Part shown: in pieces, positions 46,555 through 60,205 of the stretch | How the letters are laid out: every line of letters starts with the position of its first letter | Numbering within the stretch: the stretch's first letter is position 1 | NCBI GenBank assembly: GCA_033964015.1 | Contig: CM066914.1 | Location: forward strand, 15,331,637 to 15,395,636 | Direction: 5' to 3' | Source of the DNA: Scolanthus callimorphus | Taxonomy: Eukaryota > Cnidaria > Anthozoa > Actiniaria > Edwardsiidae | DNA length: 64,000 nucleotides | Notes under the pieces: model-generated | Database searches by the model: none | What the model was told of the DNA's origin: nothing | The model's input: the letters and a program-made list of their open reading frames with translations, nothing else | Program-made: the position numbers and the translations under genes

Positions 46555-46607
46555 AATCCTATGATATCTCGTCCTCAATTTACACAAAAAAGAGATATCA
46601 TAGGATT
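46555..46607. repeat. Short palindrome at the junction of duplication unit 2
   Basis: aatcctatgatatctc and gagatatcataggatt are exact inverted copies. The second CLN3-like duplication unit begins immediately after it. Confidence 0.75.
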
Positions 46608-48890
46608 CTAATATTTATCCTTGCCTCGTAGATGTAAAACATTAAGACAACTTGTCGAATATTTAAGGACAACTAAAAAAGATGTTGGCTTTTACGTTCT
46701 GTCTATTTTATCAGGGAAATTTCCCTTGTTTTATTTACAGGAGCGGACCCAGGAACTTCCGAATCCCATTCGGGGGAGGGGGGGGGGGGGGGGGGGAGTA
46801 ATAATGTAATAAGTGAACGACATCGAAAATGTCCATTCGTAAATCGTAAATCAGTAAATGAATGGGAACTGGAACTAGAAATTCCATCGGAATCCACTCT
46901 GCTATGGTCATACTCCTGCATTCTTATCCCAAGGCAAGAGTTGTGTTCATAATCTTTGAAAACTACAAAGAGGATGAGCTCCAGCAAAAATGCTAAAAAG
47001 AGAAAATCTCGCGAAACAAGCGTTTATTTTTGACAATGTAAATTAGTTGTCCATCCTAACGTCACATTGTAGCGAGTACGACAATACTGACCCAGGCCCA
47101 ACTCCTTCAAACAGTGCGATAGAAGATTGGGCTCGAGAAAGGTGCCCGCGATACCAGCGGCAAGTATGCCAGCGCTCAACCCGACCGTTACAAGCCCCAT
47201 GGCAATCCCCTTTTGTGATGGTCCTCGTACATGTCCGATAAGACGAGTAGAGAATTGACATTCATAACGGCTGACACCAGGCCTTGTGTACAACACAGGG
47301 TGACCACAATAGACACGTGAGCAAGTATGCGGTACCACGACATCAATAGGAACAAAGCGAGATGCGCTAAATCCACAAGCACTAGTATCCATATTTTGTT
47401 TGTCCTCAAATAGGGCACGACTTTAGGACAACAGCGCGAGAACAACAGCACATAACACCCTCCAATAAATCTGAAGATACCAAAACTGAGCATGTAATAC
47501 ATATAGTGGTCGCGTGGGGAGAAGGGTGCGTCTGGATATGCCACTGTGGTGATAACTGCTGTTTGGGAGAGGAAGACAGCGATAAAATCCCAGTATAAGA
47601 AACACGAGACTGGAGCAACGCGCTTCAGAATAGTCCACCTCTCTTTGAAACTCAGTTTCGTCGAAGGTCTGTCTGCTTCACTCTCCAAGGATTCGTCCGT
47701 CTCGAGAGGCATGTACTTGCCGTGATCACGTGATTGATCACGTGCTGCGCTGGGCTGATCACGTGAATGCTGTAAGTCTTCCTTGTCCAGCACGTAGTAT
47801 AACACGAGGAACAGAAAGGCAGGGGGGAGCGAGCAGGCTACAGCGGTACGGGGGGCCACACACGACCATGTAGTTAGAGCTGATAAAGTGAACAAACCAA
47901 ATTTCATTATTATCTACTAGAACGTTTTTTGTCAAGATATGAAATCTGTCATACAATGAACGCTGCTTACCTGTGTAATAAAGCGAGGCGACAAGATTAA
48001 CAGAGTTGTCGCCTGCGAGCGCAGCGCTCGTAAGCTCGACAACATTTCTGTACCGCGCGACCATGGCGTAGGTTGTCGCTAGAGCTACTGACAGGCCCAA
48101 ACCAAAACACGCTACACCCACCAAACGAAGGGGGATTACCTCTGTAAAGACGACAATCAAGACCCCAGCACTGTCTAACGAAACTACCACTACAAACGAC
48201 AGCAAGAATGAACGCTGAACAAACCAAGGAGAGACCAGCTTGCCCAGGGTCTCAGGAACGTTAAGGCGATGATCACGACTGAAGTCGGCAGGTTGCTACC
48301 TGCAAATATGTCTTGGATTACGATGTAGGCTTGCACGGCATAGAATGTGGAAAATAAGCCGAACACCATGTAAACAAGTACGTTTTTGATGTCTCCCATT
48401 TTTCAGAACTTTAGCTGCTCTCACGAGGCACTGATACTTCTAAACGAATTTGCTAAGGCGTGAAAACCTTGTTCGTGTTACCAGTGCCAACCACGAGGCT
48501 AGGAGGCCGCCCTCCAATCCATTAATGTTATCCCTGCACGTTAAGGTAAGTTACTAACTGCTGTGTATGATGCTCAGTTACTGAATGACTCTGAATGGCT
48601 GAGTGAAGCCAAGCGATGAAGTCACAAACAGACAAGTGAGTTTCCTGAAGTGAAGCGTATCATCTGACGAGGCAGTCACATACAGGTTCTGTCAAGTACT
48701 ACCTCACAATCTCATGTGTCAGTCCAAACTGGTGAATTGCTGTAGCTCGTCTGGCAAGTGGATTTTCTCGTATCATCACTTTCGACTAAATCAAGGCCAG
48801 CGTCTGGGATCATTAGCTATGTGCACATATCACTATGCAAATTCGAACATCCATGAAGGATCCCAAGGGCCGGTAACCATGCGAGATTTA
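46607..48890. repeat. Tandem segmental duplication, unit 2
   Basis: Second copy of the 43197-45470 segment, with scattered substitutions and small indels, longer gaps at both flanks, and a 17-base G-run at about 46781-46797. Confidence 0.85.
47024..48399 (-). pseudogene. CLN3-like second copy, two frameshifts
   Basis: Same two-exon plan as the intact copy: 48399-47971 and 47879-47024. Exon 1 has a one-base deletion at about 48258-48262, where the frame leaves the family sequence after SNLPTSVVIIALT. It also has a harmless 3-base insertion near 48046. Exon 2 has a second one-base deletion at about 47208-47214, after SDMYEDHHKRG. The two deletions do not cancel, so the full-length protein cannot be read. 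Amino-acid identity between the breaks is still very high, so the copy is young or the breaks are sequencing errors in short homopolymers (both fall in C/T-rich runs). Confidence 0.8.
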
Positions 48891-50179
48891 CATAATAAAA
48901 TAGCCGAAGAATAGCGAGTTTCTCGTCTTGAACGTGGTTGTCTGTGATCATGCGAAAAAAAACTTTTTTGAAGGAGAACGTTTGGCGATAATAAGCCGAC
49001 TTGTTTCCGACTAGAATTCACATAACGACAGGAAATTTTTCTGACAAGAACTCGTCTCTAGTGTGAATTCGGCTAGTGTTGTAGTGATCTATCGTTTTTT
49101 TTTTTGTGTGTCCTCTTGCATGAAACAAGTCCACTTTGTTCATTTTTGGTATGACTAATTTTACGGGAAAACTAGGTGATCTGCGACGGCGGGGACGAAG
49201 GTCGAAGGGCTAACGCTCGAAACGTCAGCAAAACACCATTTCTCCACGGCGTTTAACATAAATCTCAACACTTGGATGTTATTGTCCATGTCTTTGTTCA
49301 TTTTTGTAGTCAAGTCGGGTGAAGCGTGTCGGTTATTGAATTCATAATATTGCATTATTAATTTCAAATATTCGCCAATTCTGAATAATGAATTACGGAG
49401 TGTATAATTGAAATCAAGAATGAAATTAATAAGAAATTCGATAGTTGAGGGGCATGCATGGCCCGCTTTGACTGTAGGTATTTGAGGTTCATATGTAGCC
49501 TGCCTTTGAGGAATCGGCAATTGAGGAATTTTAGAGTAAATCGATCTTATTGGATCAAAAACTGTTCAGCGCGAAGAGGAAGGAGGACGAAAAAGCAAAC
49601 GCTTGCCTATAGAGAAAATGAAATTAATTAACCTCTTTTTTCGCATGATACGAGCCTGAAATTATGTTTCTGAAAAAGTGGTCTTTTATTGATTAATAAT
49701 TCTGTACATATGTTAGCACGGTCGGTAGACACAATCCTACTGTACATGTGTTAAGTAACGTAAAACTCATTAGCTGTGGCGTTTCACCATTCACCTTTCT
49801 TTTCTGAAATATCAAAATATACTCGATAAGCACTTCGGGTAATCCCTATTTCAATCTTACCCCACCACACCCACCTCAAACGTGAGAAAGATTTCACAGA
49901 GGCGAAACGCCAGTTTTCACATGAGCTTTACAGACGAATTCGCGACATTTTCGCGAATTCGCGATGTACAGAGTTATTATGCGCATAATAACTCCATGGT
50001 TTTTAGGATATTTTCTGTCTTCATCATTCGATTCAATTCGGAGATGCTAATTCAAATGATATTCTGTTTCACCATAGTTAGTAGAGGGAGTTGGTTTCAA
50101 CTAGTGCTCTAGTTTTTAAAACATCTGAAGCCAGTGGCAGAAAAGGACCTCTAAATCCCCAAAAGTGTAATGACGTTTT
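48891..50179. other. Intergenic with a fragment of a dispersed repeat
   Basis: At 49186-49330 (minus strand) the sequence gttgagatttatgttaaac with gtggagaaatgg and gcgttagcccttcg matches 62335-62440. The minus-strand frame over it (RFMLNAVEKWCFADVSS) is therefore repeat-derived. Otherwise nothing is supported. Confidence 0.5.
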
Positions 50180-51236
50180 AGGGCTGGTTTACACACGAAG
50201 ACAAGCACAGACGCAGAACGCAAGCGCAAGGCAAGTGTGAATCATAGAGATACAAGCGCAAGGCAAGTGTGAATCATAGAGATACAAGCGCAAGGCAAGT
50301 GTGAATTATAGTGATACAAGCGCAAGGCAAGTGTGAATCATAGAGATACAAGCGCAAGGCAAGTGTGAATCATAGTGATACAAGCGCAAGGCAAGTGTGA
50401 ATTATAGTGATACAAGCGCAAGGCAAGTGTGAATCATAGAGATACAAGCGCAAGGCAAGTGTGAATTATAGAGATACAAGCGCAAGGCAAGTGTGAATCA
50501 TAGAGATACAAGCGCAAGGCAAGTGTGAATCATAGAGATACAAGCGCAAGGCAAGTTTGAATTATAGTGATACAAGCGCAAGGCAAGTGTGAATCATAGA
50601 GATACAAGCACAAGGCAAGTGTGAATCATAGAGATACAAGCGCAAGGCAAGTGTGAATCATAGAGATACAAGCGCAAGGCAAGTGTGAATCATAGAGATA
50701 CAAGCGCAAGGCAAGTGTGAATCACAGAGATACAAGCGCAAGGCAAGTGTGAATCATAGCGATACAAGCACAAGGCAAGTGTGAATCATAGAGATACAAG
50801 CGCAAGGCAAGTGTGAATCATAGAGATACAAGCGCAAGGCAAGTGTGAATCATAGCGATACAAGCACAAGGCAAGTGTGAATCATAGAGATACAAGCGCA
50901 AGGCAGTGTGAATCATAGAGATACAAGCGCAAGGCAAGTGTGAATTATAGTGATACAAGTGCAAGGCAAGTGTGAATCATAGAGATACAAGCGCAAGGCA
51001 AGTGTGAATCATAGAGATACAAGCGCAAGGCAAGTGTGAATTATAGAGATACAAGCACAAGCCAAAAATCAACATTAATTCGTTTGCTTACGCTTGCGTC
51101 CGCTTGATTTGCACTAGAAATGCAGCGTCTCGACTTTCTTGCGCTTCAGTACGCATGCGCTTGCGTTCTAGTGTGAACCACGTAAGACAAAAATTTGAGT
51201 CTGATATTCTTGCGCTTGTGTGTAGACCAGCCCTTA
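50180..51236. mobile_element. MITE family D copy expanded by a satellite
   Basis: Ends agggctggtttacacacga and its imperfect inverse (tgtagaccagccctt) resemble the compact copy at 32389. The terminal flanks again contain gcgcttgcgttctagtgtgaacca. The body is filled by the 32-bp array at 50221-51063. The right end lies only 80 bp from the PRIM1 stop codon. Confidence 0.75.
50221..51063. repeat. 32-bp tandem satellite, ~26 copies
   Basis: The unit is caagcgcaaggcaagtgtga followed by atcatagagata. Copies are nearly identical; recurrent variants are atcat/attat, gagata/gtgata/gcgata and gcgcaag/gcacaag. One copy is 31 bp. There are no unique spacers, so this is not a CRISPR array. Confidence 0.95.
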
Positions 51237-51315
51237 CTTAAATCATAAAAGCGGAATCAATGCTTTCAAAATTCGCAAAACCTAGAAATCCGGTGTAACT
51301 CACCTTCATTTTCAA

Positions 51316-54300
51316 TCATCTTTTACGTCGCTTCTCGTTTTCAACGGTAAGTGGTTTGAGAAAGTTGTTGAACACTCGCAGCCCAGACATTAGAGATGTC
51401 TTCTCAAATGCTGTTGATGAAAAAGAGATGTGAGGTGTTGATATCTAGTTAGGCCTACGGCAAACAGCAAACTTCAGTCGCTCTTCTTCTGTCGAAACTT
51501 TCCTTTTTCACATGATGCTGCTTCATTAGACTTTACAATCAAGAATGTTCTATTGTTTTGAATTGAAACGGCGCGACTCTGGCACGACGTTTGCCATAGG
51601 CCTAAGACTGCGAGTCAGATTCCACTTGGGCCAAAAATCAGCGCATGTTTTCGCCTACAACATAGTTTGTGACGGGCAAGTGATCGAGGAGCCAGAGTGG
51701 GGACTCAAACTTGGGCCACGAGGAGAACACTCTTACCAACCCATCAAATTATCATGGTGAATCTAGTCAGTTTTGAGGTAAAAAGTGGACAGACCCTAGT
51801 CCATATTAGTATCTTCCTAGTCCACATAAGAGCACATCGAGTCATGTCTTGCGATGTCTGGATCTGGAATCCTCTCACCTCTCTTGACTTTCCGCTTTCC
51901 CTGTGTGTCATCCTCCCCTCTGTCAGACTGACTTTGCTGGTCATACTCATCTATTTCTTTTAGAAGCTGACTAAAATTGAAGTATAACGAAATTAGTATA
52001 AACCAACTAATGGTCTATTACAAATCCTGCATTCTGATTGGCTGAGCTACTAATGGTCTATTAGTGATAGACCGTGCCTGGCAAAACCACCACCTTTCTT
52101 TGCAAGAAAACTTGATTTTTTCAACATAAAATAATGGAATTCATTGCCCAAACCGACCAACTAGTTGGTTTATACTAAAACAATTAGACCTCTCGTCCTC
52201 ATGTGCTATGATATCAATAGACCACTCGGCCTTCGGCCTCATGGTCTATTCATCATAGCACATTCGGCCTTGAGGTCTAATTGTTAAATATCTTATGTTT
52301 GTATTAGGGAGCCCAGGTGGGGTGGGGTGGGGTGGGGGGGTTCCCCAAAAATATATGAGGTTGAAAAGTCAGGAAAATATAATAAGTGCTTTTTGGATAA
52401 GAGTAAGAAAAAGTTGTAAAATGGTCTCTAAATTTAATGTCTAAAATGGTGGAATGGCCCTACAACATACCTTATTGTAGGAACAGCAAATGGGTCAAAT
52501 CTGTCGACTGTAGCAACATCAATTGGCACACACACACGACCTGACAAAATAAATATACGAAATACTGAAATCATCACGATAATGACGTAGTTGGTAAACC
52601 TGTACACAACGATACTGCCGTTTCTCACTGGCTTACCTGTTTTGGGATGGATTACAAAGGGACTTTTTAATAGATGGTTCAGTCCTTTTGTGACATTCAC
52701 ATCAAGTCGAGGGTATGTGTACTGGAACATGATTTCATCTCGGGCTATCGCTACATGGGGTTTCTGCAAAGAGTGAAACAAGCAAAATATGTTCAAGAAA
52801 TATATTTTTCCATCCTTTGCTGGTGGGAAGAGTTTCTTTGATGAAGTATTCAAATTTGCTCTGTAAAACTGAATCACAGAAGGAGATTTGCATATTCACT
52901 ATAGGAGTGATCATTGGCACATCACTGAGCAAGTTACTGTTCAGCAATAATAATTATTTGTGCTATACATAGGAAGGGAACCTACCCCTATGTGCTCAAT
53001 AGACCTCCTCGGCTTGGGCGTAATGTTTTCCCGTTTCAGATCACCTGGCATTCCCATGAGTATTCTCTCTTTTTTTTACTGCTATGCACTGAATGATATA
53101 TGAATATGGAAGCCTTCCAAACAAAGAGAGAATACTCATGGAATGCCATGTGATCTGAAATGGGCAAAACATTATGCCCAAGCCGAGGAGGTCTATTCCT
53201 TTTTCAGTGAGGAGTAATGTCTCAATTTCTATAGAGAAGTCCAAAGTCCAGTTTTCTAGTAAATCTAGCTCACCTGCGATTCAAGTTCATCATCCAACTC
53301 AGCCCATCTTTCTGCAGATGTCTTGCTACATGATGCCCATGAACTATTCAATTTTTTCTGAGCTCTTGATGACATCCAAGAAAAGTATGAATTATATATA
53401 GTCAAAAGAGAGTTATCAGTGATGACCACTATATTTATGTTAGCCTGCTTGCAGGCGTTGGAGAGTAGTTTTTAGGTTGAGAAAACAGAGTTCATGTGGG
53501 CACCATCTTACCACAAAGTATATTACAAAATATGACAAGTTATATTACCTTCATCAGGTAACAAGGCTAGTACTGTATCCCATCTCTCTTTACATGATAA
53601 TATTTCTTGGCTGTTCAGGACAAAATCTTTGAAGTATGGTTCCAAAATTTCCAAAGAGCGCCTAAGGGTAAATAATGCAGTATTTAAAGGGCTCTCGCAT
53701 GCTTAATATTCGTCCACCACGGACATAAAATAAGGAAAATTGTGACCGTGACAACACATGTACATTTGCCCATACTAATCAAAATAATCGTCCAGATTAA
53801 TAGAAAAACCTTTCAAGTGTTAGACAAATGCAGTTCTAGGTTGTTTTGAGCTGTTATCAAGAGGATGTAATTGGATTGCGATTTGAGCTATTGTCTTGTC
53901 AGAGAAGTGACCAGCAAGCGTGTGAGAGCCCCTTTAATAAGATATTGAAATAGCAGTACCTACCTGTCAATACAGAAAATAGTACATTCACAGTTGCCAC
54001 TTTTTGTTTGTTTGATGTATATAAGCTTATTCAAAACTGGATGGAAGGTGATATTTTTGTCATTCAAAATTAAAGATATCAGCTCAAGTCATCAGTTAAA
54101 AGGTTTAAATTTTTATTTCTCAAAACTTACTTGATAAATGGATGGTGAGGGGTTCGTAGGTTGACTTTCTTGATCTGATTTTCTCCTCCCTTGATCACTG
54201 TAAGATATTCTGCCACAGCTGATCTTGCACTCTGTGTCAGTTTCCTTGCCGATTCATCACACACCCAGCAATGTACACCACGACGGCCACTGTAAACCCA

Positions 54301-55933
54301 TAATCTGTGCTGGAATCCAAAATCCTCTGAAATCCAAACATCAAAGAAAAATAAATTCAATCACTTGGCTGCATCTGTCAGTACAGGTATCATAGCAGTA
54401 CTTGATAAACCATTGGGATTAGGAGGGAGCCCTACATATTATAGATTTAGTTGTGTGGAAATGCTCGTTGAAACAGCTGTAACTTACCTTTCAGTGCAGT
54501 ATCAAGTAGTTTTATGGCAACAACCATGAACTGCCAACACTTGAGGCAGATCTCAGCACCCCTTGAATGGATAACGTTTTAAAATCAACAAACATTTAGT
54601 CAAATATTATATAAATTAATATTCAGGTAAATTCCAGTAAAGTCTAAGCCCTAATAAAGGAATGCCAAGTACTTACTTGCAACAAGTTCTGATCTCATCA
54701 TAATCTGTCATATCAATATCAAACACAAGTTCCTTCTGTTCTGCCTGAAATGATGCTGCTTTTACCATCTTATGATCCTTGGGCTAAAATAACAAAAACA
54801 CTAGTTACAATAGCCTGCGTAGCAAGCATTTCCGTGGGGTTTCAGGGTACAGAGAAGCCTGAAGTTCAATGAGAAAATGGAGAGAGGGAGGAGGGGGTGG
54901 GAGAGAAGGAACGTTTCCGTCCTATCCCTCCCCCTCACCCCTCTCCATTTTTTGCTTGTCTTATCTCTCGCCCCATACTTCGCGCGGCCAAATCAACGAA
55001 CTTCAGGCGAACTTCTCTGTCTCCAGAAACCCAACGGAAATGCTTGCTACGCAGGCTATTGTTACAGTAGATAGATGTATGCTGCACATGTTTTGAATAT
55101 TACTGTCATATCATAAAATAATATAGTAGTTTTATAACCTTGTGAGTGAAAACTGCTCCTATGTCAATTTTGTAAGGGTTTCTTTTCTGGATTTCTTTTT
55201 CCATTTCTTCTTGGTTTGCAAAAGACTGATAACGAAGGTAGACATCGTCCTTGAGAGTGAAGGAGAATTCTCGATTGGGAAAATATGTCTTGGGCACTGG
55301 AAAAAATATTTGAACTTGTGAGTTATAAAATCCACCAGACAAATTGCAAGCTATAAAAGGTAGGGCACTTGCAAAAAGCAAGAATCTTATTGTGCTGTTC
55401 CATTTTATATCCGTTATCCCTCTATCAAGGAACCTGGAATTTCCACAGGGGTTGTTGTGTTTGACCCTGGAATTTCCACGGGGGTTGTTGATATTGACCC
55501 TGGAATTTCAGCAGCACCATTCATTTTACCCCAGAATTTCCACAGGGTATTCATTTGCAATTTTAGAATTTCCACTGCACAGGTCCACAAGAGGAGGAAT
55601 TGGAGCGACTGCAGAATACCCCCTCACAATTTGCATCTCTCTCAAGCTCTTATAGAACGAGGCAGCATAAAATAAAAGAATCTATTCATATTCAAATTAG
55701 TGAGGTGGAATCAGAGGGGGTATTCTGAAGTCTAGCCGAGCATTCTGCATAAAATCTGGCAAAATCTGACTCGTACACAAATCCAGGGGTTTTCTCTTAC
55801 CGTTCCCGTAGCTAAGCCACTGATAATAATACTTGTAAGGAAAGAGCCATTTATAGTACTGCTGTAATAACTCTGGCAGATCGGATTGACTAAAACTGCT
55901 CTGTGATGGTTGAGTTGAAGTGATGTCCGCCAT
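51316..55933 (-). CDS. PRIM1: DNA primase small (catalytic) subunit
   Basis: Makes the RNA primers for DNA replication as part of the Pol alpha-primase complex in the nucleus. Eleven exons: 55933-55801, 55296-55139, 54783-54677, 54561-54488, 54326-54131, 53661-53549, 53362-53274, 52763-52637, 52540-52471, 51970-51879, 51410-51316. All are GT-AG and in phase, 1254 bp, 417 residues (human 420). Key segments: [52 protein letters not shown] with the catalytic Asp pair; CLKCW of the zinc-binding region; [20 protein letters not shown], the primase active-site signature; [40 protein letters not shown]. No break is seen. The start follows the human N-terminus and lies 10 bp from an E2F-type site. Confidence 0.95.
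51994..52177. mobile_element. TIR element in a PRIM1 intron
   Basis: tagtataaaccaacta and tagttggtttatacta are perfect 16-bp inverted ends of a 184-bp element. Confidence 0.8.
52179..52285. mobile_element. Palindromic element next to the TIR element
   Basis: aacaattagacctc and gaggtctaattgtt start ~52-bp arms (tgtgctatgat, aatagacca also shared) around ggccttcggcc. Confidence 0.8.
52999..53197. mobile_element. Foldback element in a PRIM1 intron
   Basis: Long arms of about 80 bp: aatagacctcctcggcttgg and its complement at the right end, with tcagatcac and gagtattctctctt also mirrored. Confidence 0.85.
53684..53937. mobile_element. MITE family C, copy 2
   Basis: Same TIRs (ttaaagggctctcgcatgct) and body as the copy at 32139, in the same orientation, in the PRIM1 intron between 54130 and 53662. 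Confidence 0.85.
54807..55064. mobile_element. Foldback element in a PRIM1 intron
   Basis: Arms of about 55-80 bp: acaatagcctgcgtagcaag / cttgctacgcaggctattgt, with cctgaagttc/gaacttcagg mirrored further in. The centre is a purine-rich gagggagg tract. Confidence 0.85.
55436..55560. repeat. Short tandem repeat in the first PRIM1 intron
   Basis: Four degenerate ~33-36-bp units built on ctggaatttccacagggg with ttgttg, then diverging. Confidence 0.75.
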
Positions 55934-56132
55934 TTTCGAACTTTTCCCGCCAAAGCTAGGGAACCGCGCTTTTACGGTTTACCGCTGGAGAGGCGGCGCA
56001 GGATTGATAACGAGGCTGGGCGCCCGCAGTGCCCTATGGGCTACGACACGTGAAGAAGCCCTCTTTCTCAGCCATCTTGGTTCGACAGAACTTGTAAAAG
56101 TGGTCGAAGAATTATAGGCAAAATCTACCAAC
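55934..56132. promoter_or_regulatory. Divergent PRIM1/RPS13 promoter
   Basis: Only 199 bp separate the two start codons. Near PRIM1, TTTCCCGCCAAA at 55943-55954 contains an E2F consensus on both strands. Near RPS13, CACGTG at 56047-56052 is an E-box. The pyrimidine tract ccctctttctc (56059-56069) is a likely 5'-TOP transcription start, as in other ribosomal-protein genes, and gccatcttgg (56071-56080) resembles a YY1 site. No TATA box is seen. Confidence 0.75.
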
Positions 56133-58766
<2,634 letters not shown>

Positions 58767-58784
58767 GCTGTAAAATGAACATCC

Positions 58785-58790
58785 AATAAA
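58785..58790 (+). terminator. RPS13 polyadenylation signal
   Basis: AATAAA 19 bases after the RPS13 stop codon, the expected place for a compact ribosomal-protein 3' UTR. Confidence 0.85.
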
Positions 58791-58805
58791 ATCTTTGAGA
58801 AATGA

Positions 58806-59935
58806 ACTTGTTCTTGTATGGTACTGGGAGAGGGTTTCTTTCAGTTAGAGAACAAAGTGGTGCAGAAGGGACATGGTCACCGAAAACATCAAAATTATTC
58901 TATCACAAATAATAAAAATAACAAGTCAAAGTTGTAAAGAATGCTTTCAACTTGACATGGTGAAAATTTGAAGCCATTTCGATGTAGGATTGCAAAGATA
59001 TTTGCCGATTGTAATTACAGCTTACATGAGGAAAGCAGACTCTTTTGAAATCGGTTTACCTCAATCTTTTTTCAAACATACTAAATTTGCCATCTTATTT
59101 CGCTCATATCTCAGCAATCCTTCATCGTAATCCAATAAAATTTTCCGTACTTCTTTCTTTAAACTGACTCTTTCAATTTCAGAGAATATTGTTGTATTTT
59201 GTGACAATAATCATTTTAGTGTTTTCTAGGTGACCATGTCCCTTTAAAGGTGGTGATTGTGAGCTCAAACGCAGTTGGGAAACTGTATACAAATCCAATC
59301 CGAGTAGCTTTTTGACGGTTGCCCAACCTTTTTAAGTTCACCGTCTAGGGACCGCAGAGCCTTATGGTCTTAACAGGGCGGATCCCTGTGCCTTGCGCAC
59401 AGGGATCCCAACTTAACTCGGTGCCTTTAATTGCTGCCGCTTGTTATTTACCATATTGTGTCGGCCACTGAGGAGGACGTAGTTCGAAAGGCCTTTGGCT
59501 GTTTCAAATAAACCAAGTAACGTGGAGCTGTATGGCGGTGTTTGTATTTGTCTATTTACATAACCTTTTTAAGCGCCATACTAGATTTATCAAAGACGTC
59601 GACAATAAGGTTGACTCCCTGTATTTTCCTTGTGCTGCAACCTGTTTCAAAGCTTCAGAACAAAACTTAGATGCCTGCCCTAACATAGTACCAAAACGCT
59701 CACAATGCCTCGAAAGTATTTTCAGGAAAATGTCCGGGTTTTATGCCAATGTAAGGTATCTTGATTCTCTTGCGGTGAGCAGTACGTGACTTCGGGCCCG
59801 GGCTGCTCAGCAAGGAGTTTACATAACCCAAATGCCTTGAAACTCGAGGTAGTAACTAACACTGCCAACACTTAAGATATTCGCTAGTTATTGGGAGCCC
59901 TTTCATACGTCCCGCATGTCGTGATTGAGCTTGAC
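58806..59935. other. Intergenic, no gene seen
   Basis: The only longer frame (59532-59789, 85 codons) has no domain and no supporting exon. gggatccctgtgc/gcacagggatccc near 59391-59410 is a small perfect palindrome. Confidence 0.4.
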
Positions 59936-60144
59936 AAAAAAGGACCATACTTCCAGACAGAGCTGAAGCGTCGTATGGCGCCCGTGGGTACGGTTCTTAC
60001 GCCCACGCCAGAGATTTCGACCCTGACAGTCGCTATCCTTGGTGTTAGTTGCTCGTAGCGACCCATACCTAAGGGTGAGGGAACGCCCGGCCACCAGACC
60101 ATAGATAGTACGACCATAGATAGTACGAGAAGTGAACAACTAAC
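59936..60144 (-). ncRNA. Candidate Pol III ncRNA family, copy 3
   Basis: The body starts GTTAGTTGTTCACT at 60144, 29 bp after the TATA box, and ends after 203 nt at six T (59941-59936). Near the 5' end the segment cgtactatctatggt is duplicated in tandem. The core hairpins GAUAG-CGA-CUGUC and CGUGGG...CCCACG are intact. Confidence 0.6.
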
Positions 60145-60165
60145 GGATATTAACGTTCGTCAACA

Positions 60166-60205
60166 TATATATACCCCGCTAAGTGATCAAACCGTTCCAT
60201 GTGGG
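60166..60205 (-). promoter_or_regulatory. snRNA-type promoter, ncRNA copy 3
   Basis: On the minus strand CCCACATGGA (60205-60196) and TATATATA (60173-60166), 32 bp start to start. Confidence 0.6.

Larger units (their letters stand above)
45471..46606. other. Spacer between the two CLN3-like units
   Basis: Holds a G-run at 45610-45622, a tctg microsatellite near 45724-45742, and three palindromes (46025-46145, 46409-46548, 46555-46607). There is no exon. Confidence 0.6.

Noticed and set aside
49186..49262. Possible hammerhead ribozyme (cgaaacgtcag)
   Set aside because: The required CUGANGA box and a consistent three-stem fold are not present.
50221..51063. CRISPR-like 32-bp repeat array
   Set aside because: The repeats are contiguous with no unique spacers, and the context is an intron-rich animal genome. 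It is a satellite.
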